From Phaeobacter sp. CECT 5382 (GTDB taxonomy: Bacteria; Pseudomonadota; Alphaproteobacteria; Rhodobacterales; Rhodobacteraceae): a stretch of DNA of 64,000 bases. Positions 1 through 8,267 of this stretch are shown piece after piece. Each line of letters starts with the position of its first letter. Positions within the stretch are counted from its first letter, which is position 1. The position numbers were made by a program, and so were the translations under genes. The notes below the pieces were generated by a model. It was given only the letters and a program-made list of their open reading frames with translations. It was not told where the DNA came from and ran no database searches. Location of the stretch: contig NZ_CYSG01000005.1 in assembly GCF_001457775.1 (NCBI RefSeq), positions 1 through 64,000 of the forward strand. The letters run 5' to 3'.

Positions 1-469
1 TCGACATATCTAATCTCCTTCGTATTGAAGATCAGCTGACTACAAATCGCAGCTTACGTCAGTGTCCGAATTTCGGGGGGTAGCTCAGCTGAAAACACGT
101 CCATAGTTTCGAACAAGTCGCGTCGTTGTCGAGAGTATTGCGGACCCTGCATTCGGTCATCTCCGGTCATGGCGTGGCGCAAATTGCCATCCCGACCGGC
201 GACTGGGCTACAACGAGTGTGATCAGACGTGAAAACCACTCAAAATGGGGCGGGGCGTCCGACACCGGGGCAGAAAATCTATGTCCTTGGCCGCGGCAGA
301 GAAATTGACCCTTGAAACAAAAGCTCAAGGATCGCATATGTAGGGGGCTAACGTTTCTCTATGTCGACCCACTGTCTCCCGTTTGCGGCGTTCAGTCTCT
401 CGATTCAGACCTAAACAACGCCGGGCTGTCGCACCAACGCGGGCAGCAATTTTTTAGGAGACTACGGAT
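1..469. other. Gene-free leader region upstream of the cold-shock gene
   Basis: I see no convincing gene here. Two open frames of about 60 codons lie on opposite strands, but their products are low-quality and match no family I know. The stretch just before the cold-shock gene carries its ribosome binding site (AGGAG, 456-460). The left part of this region probably holds the promoter and 5' leader of that gene, because cold-shock mRNAs often have long structured leaders. The window begins inside this region, so its left border is unknown. Confidence 0.4.
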
Positions 470-676
470 ATGGCTTCAGGCACCGTAAAATGGTTTAACT
501 CAACCAAAGGCTTCGGCTTCATTGCACCCGACGGCGGCAGCAAAGATGTATTTGTTCACATTTCTGCTGTTGAGCGTTCCGGTCTGACCGGTCTGGCCGA
601 CAACCAAAAAGTGACCTTCGACATCGAACCCGGCCGTGACGGTCGTGAGTCCGCTGTGAACCTCGAGCTGGCATAA
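470..676 (+). CDS. Cold-shock protein, CspA family
   Basis: A 68-residue single cold-shock domain, the usual length for CspA-type nucleic-acid chaperones that bind single-stranded RNA and DNA in the cytoplasm. RNP1 (KGFGFI, residues 13-18) and RNP2 (VFVHIS, residues 27-32) are intact, and the N-terminal GTVKWFN is the family signature. The start is supported by an AGGAG ribosome binding site about 9 bases upstream. The gene is monocistronic and is followed directly by a strong intrinsic terminator. Whether it is cold-inducible or constitutive cannot be told from the sequence. Bacteria of this group usually carry several paralogs, so I give no specific symbol. Confidence 0.95.
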   Translation: MASGTVKWFNSTKGFGFIAPDGGSKDVFVHISAVERSGLTGLADNQKVTFDIEPGRDGRESAVNLELA

Positions 677-700
677 GCCTCCTCGGTTCAAAAGTTTTGA

Positions 701-733
701 AACGCGGTCCCTGGCAACGGGGGCCGCGTTTTT
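701..733 (+). terminator. Rho-independent terminator of the cold-shock gene
   Basis: AACGCGGTCCC pairs with GGGGCCGCGTT around a short loop, and a run of T follows (729-733). It sits 25 bases after the cold-shock stop codon on the same strand, the classical position and structure for an intrinsic terminator. Confidence 0.9.
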
Positions 734-878
734 CGTTCTGGATATAGCTTTTGACTGTTGGCGGTCAGGCGGCCCGATGCGTGTTGCGTAGGCGCGCGCC
801 CTTGGGTTGGCTAACCGCAGGGCGGGCAGGCGCTGACCGAAGGCATCGAATGATTGCTTGGCGCGATGGGGCGCAGGA

Positions 879-1541
879 TCAGCGCAGGCTGTGAATGTTC
901 TGGATCAGAGATTCCCGCGCGCCGGTAATGTGGCGGCGGGTTCGCTCGGCGGCGAGGTCGGCGTTGCCATTCATGCAGGCCTCCCAGATTTCCATGTGTT
1001 CTTCGTTGGCACGTTCCATACCATTCGACAGCACCAGCTGCGCCCGCAGGTAGCGGTCGATCCGGTCCATGGCGTTGTCGATAACATCGAGATGATACTG
1101 CAATCCGCTCGCCTGATAGAGGGTGGAGTGGAAATCCCGATTGAGATCGCCCCAGGTCATCGGATCTGAGGATTGCGAAAAGGCCGCCCAGGAGGCGCGT
1201 GCCTTTTCAAGGGTTTCTGGCGACATCTGCGGCACTGCCCGGCGGATGACCTCGGGTTCGATCAGGGCGCGAAAATCAAAGATCTCTTCGGCCTCGGTGG
1301 CCGATAGCCCGGATACAACAGCGCCCTTGTAGCGCTGGGTTTTGACCAACCCCTGTTCTTCGAGGCGCGAAATAGCCTCACGGACCGGGATACGGCTGGT
1401 GTTGAAAAGTCGGGCTATTTCATCCTGACGCAGGGGTTCACCTTCGGTGAGATCGCCCTCGATGATGGCCTTGCGCAGGGCCTCGAAAACAATTGAAGAG
1501 GCCGAGGCGGTCTTGGAAATATCGACGGATTTCAACTTCAT
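879..1541 (-). CDS. GntR/FadR-type (FCD) regulator of hydroxyproline catabolism
   Basis: A 220-residue transcription factor. The N-terminal winged helix (residues about 15-80, with RQDEIARLFNTSRIPVREAIS) is the GntR DNA-binding signature, and the rest is an all-helical FCD effector domain. The start at 1541 has an AGGAGG ribosome binding site 10 bases upstream; a longer open frame reaching 1661 lacks one. The gene is divergent from the four hydroxyproline enzymes and shares their upstream region, where a palindrome is found. FCD regulators usually repress neighbouring catabolic genes until the pathway substrate binds. Control of the adjacent operon is inferred from position only. Confidence 0.88.
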   Translation of the reverse strand: MKLKSVDISKTASASSIVFEALRKAIIEGDLTEGEPLRQDEIARLFNTSRIPVREAISRLEEQGLVKTQRYKGAVVSGLSATEAEEIFDFRALIEPEVIRRAVPQMSPETLEKARASWAAFSQSSDPMTWGDLNRDFHSTLYQASGLQYHLDVIDNAMDRIDRYLRAQLVLSNGMERANEEHMEIWEACMNGNADLAAERTRRHITGARESLIQNIHSLR

Positions 1542-1605
1542 AAAGGGGCTCCTCCTGCTCTGGTCATAGCGCTCTTTCGGATTTGAGGAAAGAGATGTGA
1601 GAAAA

Positions 1606-1630
1606 TATATTGCAAATTGGATCCAATATA
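1606..1630. promoter_or_regulatory. Palindromic candidate GntR operator
   Basis: A perfect 12-bp palindrome ATTGGATCCAAT (1616-1627) lies inside wider arms TATATTG (1606-1612) and CAATATA (1624-1630). It sits between the divergent regulator and the deaminase gene, 65 bases from the regulator start. FCD-type GntR proteins bind short AT-rich palindromes, so this is a plausible operator. Binding is inferred. Confidence 0.5.
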
Positions 1631-1763
1631 AAATAGACAGTAGCCGACAGTGCCGGGCCAATCCGGCTGTAGTGCCATCGTGCCAAATCCGGTGCCGGGA
1701 CTGATGTCACAGAATTCACGCCACCGCCCATTTGCAAACGGGCTGACTTGCAAGGACAAGATC

Positions 1764-2726
1764 ATGAACAAAGACATTTTTTCGGGATGCATTCCGGCTC
1801 TGATGACCCCCTGTACGCCAGACCGCCGCCCAGATTTTGACGCCCTTGTGCGCAAGGGGCAGGAGTTGGTCGCAGTCGGCATGTCGGCCGTGGTCTATTG
1901 CGGATCTATGGGAGATTGGCCCTTGCTGACTGATGCCGAACGCATGGAAGGCGTCGCACGTCTGGTTGCCGCCGGGGTGCCGACGATTGTTGGCACTGGC
2001 GCGGTCAACAGCAAGATCGCCGCGGCTCATGCCGCCCATGCCGCCAAAATTGGCGCGCAGGGATTGATGGTGATCCCGCGGGTTTTGTCACGCGGCCCTT
2101 CCTCCGCTGCCCAAAAGGCGCATTTTAAGTCGGTCTTGGCTGCGGCTCCGGATCTGCCGGCGGTGATCTACAACAGCCCCTATTATGGCTTTGCCACCCG
2201 TGCCGATCTGTTCTTTGACCTGCGCGCCGAGCATTCGAACCTGATTGGTTTCAAGGAATTCGGCGGCGCCGAGGATCTGCGCTACGCGGCGGAAAACATC
2301 ACTTCGAAAGATGACGAGGTCACCCTGATGATCGGCGTCGATACCACTGTCTATCATGGCTATGTGAACTGCGGCGCCACCGGCGCCATCACCGGGATCG
2401 GCAATGCTTTGCCGCGCGAAGTGTTGCATCTGGTTGCCCTGTGCAAGCAGGCCGCCCGGGGCAATGCAACCGCCCGCATCCGCGCCAAAGAACTTGAAGA
2501 AGCACTTGGAGTCTTGTCCTCCTTCGACGAGGGCCCGGATCTGGTGCTTTACTACAAGCACCTGATGGTGCTGAACGGCGATGCGGAATACACCCTGCAT
2601 TTCAACGAAACTGATGCGATGTCGGACAGTCAGCGCCACTACGTCGAGGCCCAGTATACTCTGTTCAAAGACTGGTACGGTGAATGGGCAAAACTGCCCG
2701 GCGCTGCTGTGGCAGCTGCAGCCTGA
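1764..2726 (+). CDS. 1-pyrroline-4-hydroxy-2-carboxylate deaminase (DHDPS family)
   Basis: A 320-residue member of the dihydrodipicolinate synthase/N-acetylneuraminate lyase family. The Schiff-base lysine is K164 (IGFKEFGG) and the accessory tyrosine Y136 (YNSPYYG). The usual GTTGE loop is replaced by GSMGD at residues 47-51, so lysine biosynthesis is unlikely. Adjacent epimerase, oxidase and semialdehyde dehydrogenase genes point to the hydroxyproline pathway. There this enzyme removes water and ammonia from pyrroline-4-hydroxy-2-carboxylate to give 2-oxoglutarate semialdehyde. The start at 1764 has AAGGA upstream; an in-frame extension to 1650 is probably untranslated. It is the first gene of the operon, and the next start lies 2 bases after its stop. 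Confidence 0.85.
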   Translation: MNKDIFSGCIPALMTPCTPDRRPDFDALVRKGQELVAVGMSAVVYCGSMGDWPLLTDAERMEGVARLVAAGVPTIVGTGAVNSKIAAAHAAHAAKIGAQGLMVIPRVLSRGPSSAAQKAHFKSVLAAAPDLPAVIYNSPYYGFATRADLFFDLRAEHSNLIGFKEFGGAEDLRYAAENITSKDDEVTLMIGVDTTVYHGYVNCGATGAITGIGNALPREVLHLVALCKQAARGNATARIRAKELEEALGVLSSFDEGPDLVLYYKHLMVLNGDAEYTLHFNETDAMSDSQRHYVEAQYTLFKDWYGEWAKLPGAAVAAAA

Positions 2727-2728
2727 CC

Positions 2729-3661
2729 ATGCAGATCGTCGATAGTCACACCGCCGGAGAACCGACCCGCCTGATCCTCAGCGGCGGGCCGGAGCTCGGT
2801 GTCGGCACTTTGGCGCAGCGCGCGGAGCGGCTGGTGCAAGATCACGGTGATTTCTGCGCCGCCGTGCTGCTGGAGCCGCGCGGCCATGATGCGATGGTGG
2901 GGGCCTTGTTGCTGCCACCAACGGATCCCGCCTGTGCGGCTGCGGTGATCTATTTCAATCCGGTGGGGCCGCTTGGCATGTGTGGTCATGCCACCATAGG
3001 CACTGTGGTCAGCCTGCATCATCTGGGCCGGATCGGTCTTGGCCTGCACCGGATTGAAACGCCGGTTGGCGTAGTCGAGGTAGATCTGGTCGCGCCGAAC
3101 CGGGCGGTGGTCGAAAATGTTCCCAGCTACCGCTTTGCGCAGGATGTCGTTTTGGATGTGCCCGGGCAGGGGCTGGTCACCGGCGATGTGGCCTGGGGCG
3201 GCAATTGGTTCTTTCTGACAGCAGATTGCCCTGTGGCGCTGGACTTTGATAATATCGACGCTCTCACCCGGGCGGCGAAGGCCATTCGCCGTGCCCTGCA
3301 GGACGCGGGCATCACCGGAGCGCATGGGGCTGATATCGATCACATCGAGTTTCTGGGCGCACCGCAGACGCCGCAGGGGCATGGGCGCAATTTCGTGCTC
3401 TGCCCGGGGGGGGCCTATGACCGGTCCCCCTGTGGTACCGGCTGCTCTGCCAAACTGGCCTGCCTTGCCGAAGAAGGCCTGCTGGAGCCGGGCACGCCCT
3501 GGGTGCAGGAAAGCATTATCGGCAGCACCTACATCCTGCGCTACCACCGCGATACGCAGGGGGCGGTAGTCCCCCGGATCGAAGGTGAGGCCCATGTGAC
3601 CGCGCAGGCGACCCTCCTGTTTGAAGACACAGATCCCTATCGCGCCGGTATCCGGGCGTAA
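2729..3661 (+). CDS. 4-hydroxyproline 2-epimerase (proline racemase family)
   Basis: A 310-residue member of the proline racemase superfamily. Both catalytic cysteines are present: C85 in GMCGHA and C235 in SPCGTGC. This pair marks a two-base epimerase/racemase; 3-hydroxyproline dehydratases have Thr at the second position. In this context it converts trans-4-hydroxy-L-proline to cis-4-hydroxy-D-proline, the first pathway step. Length matches the family. The ATG lies 2 bases after the deaminase stop, so the two are probably translationally coupled, which makes the weak ribosome binding site understandable. Proline racemase activity cannot be excluded from sequence, but the neighbours favour hydroxyproline. 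Confidence 0.87.
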   Translation: MQIVDSHTAGEPTRLILSGGPELGVGTLAQRAERLVQDHGDFCAAVLLEPRGHDAMVGALLLPPTDPACAAAVIYFNPVGPLGMCGHATIGTVVSLHHLGRIGLGLHRIETPVGVVEVDLVAPNRAVVENVPSYRFAQDVVLDVPGQGLVTGDVAWGGNWFFLTADCPVALDFDNIDALTRAAKAIRRALQDAGITGAHGADIDHIEFLGAPQTPQGHGRNFVLCPGGAYDRSPCGTGCSAKLACLAEEGLLEPGTPWVQESIIGSTYILRYHRDTQGAVVPRIEGEAHVTAQATLLFEDTDPYRAGIRA

Positions 3662-3683
3662 CAGCATGAGAAAGACAAAACCC

Positions 3684-5114
3684 ATGGACTACAGAAACCT
3701 GATTGGCGGCAGCTGGGAAGCAACAAGCGAAGCTGTGCCCAATGTGAACCCCTCTGATACCAGCGATATTCTGGGCGTGGCGGCACTTGGCGAGGTGGCT
3801 GACATGGACCGCGCCGTCGCCCGCGCGCGCGCGGCAGCCCCGGTCTGGGCTCAGACGACCCCACAGTCGCGGTTTGATGCGCTGGATTTCATCGGCAGCG
3901 AAATCCTGGCCCGCAAAGAAGAGCTGGGCCGCCTGCTTGCGCGCGAAGAAGGCAAGACCCTGCCCGAGGGCATCGGCGAGGCAGCACGGGCTGGCCAGAT
4001 CTTCAAATTCTTTGCCGGCGAATGTCTGCGCCAAACCGGTGACCACCTTGCCTCTGTGCGTCCCGGCGTCGAGGTCGATGTGACCCGTGCGCCGATTGGC
4101 GTTGTGGGCCTGATCACCCCGTGGAACTTTCCAATTGCCATTCCGGCCTGGAAGATCGCCCCGGCATTGGCCTATGGCAATGCAGTCGTGCTGAAACCGG
4201 CAGAGCTGACACCGGGCTGCGCCTGGGCGCTGGCCGAAATCATCTCGCGGGCGGGTCTGCCCGAGGGTACCTTTAACCTGGTCTTGGGCCGGGGCTCGGT
4301 GATTGGCCAGCATATGGTCGACCACAGCGATGTCGATGGGATCTCCTTTACTGGGTCGGTGCCGACGGGGCGTGGCATTGCCGTGTCCTGCGCGCAGTCG
4401 ATGAAGAAGGTACAGCTGGAAATGGGCGGCAAGAACCCCATGGTGGTTCTGGATGACGCGGATCTTGATCTGGCGGTCGAGGCCTGCCTCAACGGGGCGT
4501 TCTATTCCACCGGACAGCGCTGCACAGCCTCGTCGCGCCTGATCGTGACCGAGGGTATTCACGATCGGTTTGTCGCCGCACTGAGCGTGGCGATGCAGGG
4601 GCTCAAAGTTGGCAACGCGCTGGAGGCTGGCGTCCAGATGGGGCCTGCGGTGGATAGCAGGCAGCTGGATCAGAACCTGTCCTATGTCGCGGCAGCTGCC
4701 GCCGAAGGTGGCAACGTCATCGGCGGCGCACGTCTGTCACTGGCGCAGGAGGGGTTCTATATGGGCCCGGCTTTGATCACCGAAACCAGTCCGCAAATGC
4801 GCATCAACCGCGAAGAAGTCTTTGGCCCGGTGGCCTCGGTGCTGCGGGCGCGCGACTACGACGAAGCCCTGATGCTGGCCAATGACACGCCCTTTGGTCT
4901 AAGCGCCGGGATCTGCACCACCTCGCTGAAACATGCCAGTCATTTCAAGGCCAATGCCGAAGCAGGCATGGTCATGGTGAACCTGCCCACTGCTGGCGTT
5001 GACTATCACGTGCCCTTTGGTGGCACCAAAGGGTCGAGCTATGGCGCGCGCGAACAGGGCGCATATGCGGCGGAATTCTACACCCGGGTAAAGACCGCCT
5101 ATACACTGCCCTGA
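3684..5114 (+). CDS. 2-oxoglutarate semialdehyde dehydrogenase (ALDH family)
   Basis: A 476-residue NAD(P)-dependent aldehyde dehydrogenase. The general base is E246 (LEMGGKNP), the nucleophile C280 (GQRCTAS), and the cofactor loop SFTGSVPTGR is at 221-230. By context it oxidises 2-oxoglutarate semialdehyde from the deaminase to 2-oxoglutarate, the last pathway step that feeds the TCA cycle. Two starts are possible: ATG 3666 and ATG 3684. I chose the latter because GAGAAAG lies upstream and the protein then begins like its relatives. Substrate assignment rests on the gene cluster, since ALDH subfamilies for different semialdehydes are hard to separate by eye. Confidence 0.85.
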   Translation: MDYRNLIGGSWEATSEAVPNVNPSDTSDILGVAALGEVADMDRAVARARAAAPVWAQTTPQSRFDALDFIGSEILARKEELGRLLAREEGKTLPEGIGEAARAGQIFKFFAGECLRQTGDHLASVRPGVEVDVTRAPIGVVGLITPWNFPIAIPAWKIAPALAYGNAVVLKPAELTPGCAWALAEIISRAGLPEGTFNLVLGRGSVIGQHMVDHSDVDGISFTGSVPTGRGIAVSCAQSMKKVQLEMGGKNPMVVLDDADLDLAVEACLNGAFYSTGQRCTASSRLIVTEGIHDRFVAALSVAMQGLKVGNALEAGVQMGPAVDSRQLDQNLSYVAAAAAEGGNVIGGARLSLAQEGFYMGPALITETSPQMRINREEVFGPVASVLRARDYDEALMLANDTPFGLSAGICTTSLKHASHFKANAEAGMVMVNLPTAGVDYHVPFGGTKGSSYGAREQGAYAAEFYTRVKTAYTLP

Positions 5115-5185
5115 TATCGCGGGATAAGACCGCCGAAGGCACGCGCTTGCCTTCGGCAAATTGACAGGCGTTCAGGGGGCATCAG

Positions 5186-6466
5186 ATGGTCAATTCGGCA
5201 GGTGACACGACGGGATCGACCACAGGATTGACCGTCGCCGTGATTGGTGGTGGCGTCATTGGCGTGAGTGCCGCGCTGCGTCTGCAAACGCTGGGCCATC
5301 AGGTCACGATCTATGACCGCAAAGGGCTGGCGGCAGAAGCCTCAGCAGGCAATGCCGGCGCCTTTGCTTTTAGCGAGATCATTCCGCTGGCCACGCCGGG
5401 TATCATCACCAAGGCTCCAAAATGGTTGCTGGATCCGATGGGCCCGCTATCGATCCGCCCGCGCTATGCATTGCGGCTTTTGCCCTGGCTGCTGCAGTTC
5501 TGGCGCGCCAGTTGGCGCGATCGCTATGAGGCTTCCATGTCGGCGCAGGCCGGTCTGATGGATCTGGCGCGTGCGGCCCTGGAACGACAGATTCTTGATA
5601 CCGACGGCGAAGCCCTGATCCAGCGCGACGGTCAGCTGCAACTGTTCGAAAGCGAGGCCGAATTCCGCGCCAGCCTGCCCGGATGGGAGGCGCGCAAGGC
5701 ACAAGGCATTCGCTATGATTTGCTGACCTCTGCCGATGAGATCGCCGAGATCCAGCCGGGTCTGCATCGCCGGTTCAGCCATGCCGGATCTACACCGGAC
5801 TGGATCAATACCGTGGATCCCAAAGCCTGGGTGGAACATCTGGCCGGGCAGTTTCTTGCCCGCGGTGGACGGATCGAGGTGCAGGACATCTCCGGGCTGC
5901 GTCTCAATGAGGGACACCCTTGTTTGGATCTGGGCAGCCACAGGATTTCCCCGGACCGCGTGATCCTGGCCGCAGGCGCCTGGTCACATCAGCTGGCGCG
6001 AGGGCTGGGGGATACCCTGCCGCTGGAGACCGAACGCGGCTATAACACCACCCTGCCAGCTGGGGCCTTTGATCTGAAAACCCATGTTACCTTTTCTCGC
6101 CACGGATTTGTCGCCAGCCGGATCAATGGCGGGGTGCGCATCGGGGGCGCGGTCGAGCTGGGCGGGCTGGCTCTGCCCCCTAACTACCGGCGTGCCGAGG
6201 TGCTGCTGAACAAGGCCGAAAGCTTCATGCCGGGGCTTGATCGCAGTGGTGGCCAGCAGTGGATGGGGTTCCGGCCTTCGATGCCCGACAGTCTGCCTGT
6301 CATCGGTCCCGCGACTGCCAGCGATGCGGTAATCTATGCCTTTGGCCATGGCCATCTGGGGCTGACCCAATCGGCCGCCACAGCCGAGCTGGTCGCGGAA
6401 TTGGTCGAGGCGCGCGCGCCAAGCCTGGCCCTGGAGGCCTTCTCGGCGCGCCGCTTTTATACCTAG
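5186..6466 (+). CDS. D-hydroxyproline oxidase/dehydrogenase (FAD, DAO family)
   Basis: A 426-residue FAD-dependent amine oxidoreductase of the DadA/DAO fold. The dinucleotide-binding motif VIGGGVIG is at residues 19-26 and the C-terminal FAD motif (GFRPSMPDSLPVIGP) is near residue 370. In the cluster it would oxidise cis-4-hydroxy-D-proline to the pyrroline that the deaminase uses, passing electrons to oxygen or the respiratory chain. It is the last operon gene, 71 bases after the dehydrogenase. Its TAG stop overlaps the TAG stop of the convergent methionine gamma-lyase within the 4-base palindrome CTAG (6463-6466). A general D-amino-acid dehydrogenase is the alternative. Confidence 0.83.
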   Translation: MVNSAGDTTGSTTGLTVAVIGGGVIGVSAALRLQTLGHQVTIYDRKGLAAEASAGNAGAFAFSEIIPLATPGIITKAPKWLLDPMGPLSIRPRYALRLLPWLLQFWRASWRDRYEASMSAQAGLMDLARAALERQILDTDGEALIQRDGQLQLFESEAEFRASLPGWEARKAQGIRYDLLTSADEIAEIQPGLHRRFSHAGSTPDWINTVDPKAWVEHLAGQFLARGGRIEVQDISGLRLNEGHPCLDLGSHRISPDRVILAAGAWSHQLARGLGDTLPLETERGYNTTLPAGAFDLKTHVTFSRHGFVASRINGGVRIGGAVELGGLALPPNYRRAEVLLNKAESFMPGLDRSGGQQWMGFRPSMPDSLPVIGPATASDAVIYAFGHGHLGLTQSAATAELVAELVEARAPSLALEAFSARRFYT

Positions 6467-7674
6467 GCCGCTTGCACCAAAAACGGGGCCAGGGACTGTT
6501 CCAGATCCGCGAGAATATCCTCAGGCTCCTCTAGCCCTGCCGACAGGCGCACCAGACCGTCGGTGATGCCATGCTCTGCGCGCTCTTCTGGTGTGTAGGT
6601 GGAGTGCGTCATCGAGGCCGGATGCTGGATCAGTGTTTCAGCATCTCCCAGCGAGACTGCCCGTGCAATCATCTGCAACCGGTTCATCATCTGACGCCCG
6701 GCACTGATGCCGCCCTTCAGTTCAAACGCGATCATGCCACCGGGTTGCGCCATCTGGCGGCAGGCCAGATCATACTGCTCAAAACTTTGCAGACCGGGAT
6801 AATGCACTTTTTCCACCGCCGGGTGGCCTTCTAGCCAGTCAGCGATTAGTGCTGCGGTGTTGCAGTGCCGTTCCATCCGCAGCGCCAGGGTTTTGAGGCC
6901 ACGCATCACCAGTAGTGCATTGAAGGGCGCCATGACCGCGCCGGTCATGTCTTTCATGCCAACGAGGCGGATCTCCTGCACCAGCTCGGCGCGGCCTGCG
7001 ACCAGACCGGCAACCACATCGCCATGCCCGCCGAGGTATTTGGTGGCCGAATGCAGCACCAGATCCGCGCCCAGCTCGATCGGGCGGGTGAGATAGGGCG
7101 TGGCATAGGTATTGTCGACCACCACTGTGGCCGCGTGGGCGCGGGCGATCCGGCTGGCCCCGGCGATATCCACCAGCCGCATGTTGGGATTGGCAGGGGT
7201 TTCGAAATAGACCACCCGGGTCTTGTCACTGATCGCCGCCTCGAGGTTGGCAAGGTCAGTCATATCCACATGGCTGACGGTGATGCCGAACTTTTGCAAC
7301 CCGTGGCGCATGAAGGCAAAGGTGCAGCCATAGAGCGTTTTGTCCACCAGCACCTCGTCCCCCGGCGACAGAAGTGTCCACATGACAGATGTGATCGCGC
7401 CCATGCCAGACGACAGCGCCAGACCTGCTTCGGCGCCCTCTAGCGTGGCGATGCGCTGTTCCAGCAGATCCAGCGTCGGGTTGGAGATGCGCGAATAGAT
7501 ATGACCGGGGCGGTCGCCTGCGAACATCTCGCCGCCTGCCTCGGCGGTTTCAAAGGCAAAGGTGGAGGTCAGATGCAGCGGCGGCGTTAACGCCCCCTCG
7601 TTTGCCTGCGCGTCATAGGCGTGATGAATGGCGCGGGTGGAAAAACCGGGCTGGGAATTGCGAAGGGTGGACAT
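6463..7674 (-). CDS. megL: Methionine gamma-lyase (PLP-dependent)
   Basis: A 403-residue Cys/Met-metabolism PLP enzyme. The PLP lysine is K212 (HSATKYLGGHGD). The segment LYGCTFAF holds Y115 and C117, equivalent to the Tyr114/Cys116 pair characteristic of methionine gamma-lyases and usually absent in cystathionine lyases and synthases. The enzyme would split L-methionine into methanethiol, ammonia and 2-oxobutyrate. In marine bacteria it is one known source of methanethiol. The start at 7674 has AGGAG 8 bases upstream; an extension to 7770 is unlikely. It is divergent from an Lrp-family regulator, the arrangement often seen for this enzyme. Confidence 0.87.
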   Translation of the reverse strand: MSTLRNSQPGFSTRAIHHAYDAQANEGALTPPLHLTSTFAFETAEAGGEMFAGDRPGHIYSRISNPTLDLLEQRIATLEGAEAGLALSSGMGAITSVMWTLLSPGDEVLVDKTLYGCTFAFMRHGLQKFGITVSHVDMTDLANLEAAISDKTRVVYFETPANPNMRLVDIAGASRIARAHAATVVVDNTYATPYLTRPIELGADLVLHSATKYLGGHGDVVAGLVAGRAELVQEIRLVGMKDMTGAVMAPFNALLVMRGLKTLALRMERHCNTAALIADWLEGHPAVEKVHYPGLQSFEQYDLACRQMAQPGGMIAFELKGGISAGRQMMNRLQMIARAVSLGDAETLIQHPASMTHSTYTPEERAEHGITDGLVRLSAGLEEPEDILADLEQSLAPFLVQAA

Positions 7675-7763
7675 TTCGTGGCTCCTGTCTGCTGATGGTA
7701 AGGACAGAATGCACTTGTCTTTTGGGTTATAGGTTGCGAATGCTGCCGATAGGTGGTCAAATT

Positions 7764-7780
7764 TTGGCATAAACTGCCAA
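7764..7780. promoter_or_regulatory. Inverted repeat between megL and its Lrp regulator
   Basis: TTGGCA, a 5-base spacer, then TGCCAA: a perfect 6-bp dyad lying 26 bases before the regulator start and 90 bases before the lyase start. Lrp/AsnC proteins bind such dyads in divergent regions. Its role as an operator is inferred from placement. Confidence 0.4.
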
Positions 7781-7805
7781 GTCGTGTTGGGGAGTCGTCG
7801 CTGAA

Positions 7806-8264
7806 ATGGACCATAAAGATCGGCAGATCATTCGCGCCCTGCAGCGCGACGGGCGCATGACCAATCAGGATCTGGCAGAGGCGGTGAACCTGTCACCGTC
7901 GCCCTGCTTAAGGCGGTTGCGCAATCTGGAAAAATCCGGGGCTATCATTGGCTTTGCGGCTGTCGCCGATGCCAAGCTCTATGGTTTGGCCTTTGAGGTG
8001 TTTGTGCGGATCAAGCTGGAAAAACACCAAGAGGATGTGGTGCAGAATTTTGAGCGTCGGGTGCAGGCCATGGATGAGGTTCTGGAATGCCACATGATGA
8101 CGGGGCAGGTGGATTATCAGCTCAAGGTGCTGGTGTCGGGGCTGGACGCCTATGAGGATTTCATCCGCAACAGAATCCACCCCATTGGCGGCGTGGGATC
8201 GATCGAGACAAGTTTCGTCTACGGAACAGTGAAAAAGACGGCGGTGTTTCCCGACCCCAGCTAG
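7806..8264 (+). CDS. Lrp/AsnC family transcriptional regulator
   Basis: A 152-residue protein of standard family length. It has an N-terminal AsnC-type helix-turn-helix (DRQIIRALQRDGRMTNQDLA, then LSPSPCLRRLRNLEKSG) and a C-terminal RAM ligand-binding/oligomerisation domain from about residue 65. The HTH_AsnC signature is intact. Divergence from the methionine gamma-lyase suggests it senses methionine or a related amino acid and controls that gene. GGGGAG lies about 12 bases upstream of the ATG, a rather long spacing. The following gene is convergent, and its stop lies only 3 bases away. Confidence 0.9.
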   Translation: MDHKDRQIIRALQRDGRMTNQDLAEAVNLSPSPCLRRLRNLEKSGAIIGFAAVADAKLYGLAFEVFVRIKLEKHQEDVVQNFERRVQAMDEVLECHMMTGQVDYQLKVLVSGLDAYEDFIRNRIHPIGGVGSIETSFVYGTVKKTAVFPDPS

Positions 8265-8267
8265 CGC

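Noticed and set aside
75-95. GGGGGGTAGCTCAGCTG resembles the 5' end and D-arm of a tRNA
   Set aside because: The following sequence has no anticodon or T-arm (no GTTCGA box), and no acceptor stem can be formed; treated as chance similarity.
2639-3685. 348-codon open frame on the minus strand across the epimerase gene
   Set aside because: It is a shadow of the plus-strand epimerase, with a composition unlike real proteins of the window; high G+C makes such frames common.
6463-6466. CTAG shared by two convergent stop codons considered as an unusual regulatory feature
   Set aside because: Tail-to-tail stops sharing CTAG arise easily in compact genomes; no further signal is seen.
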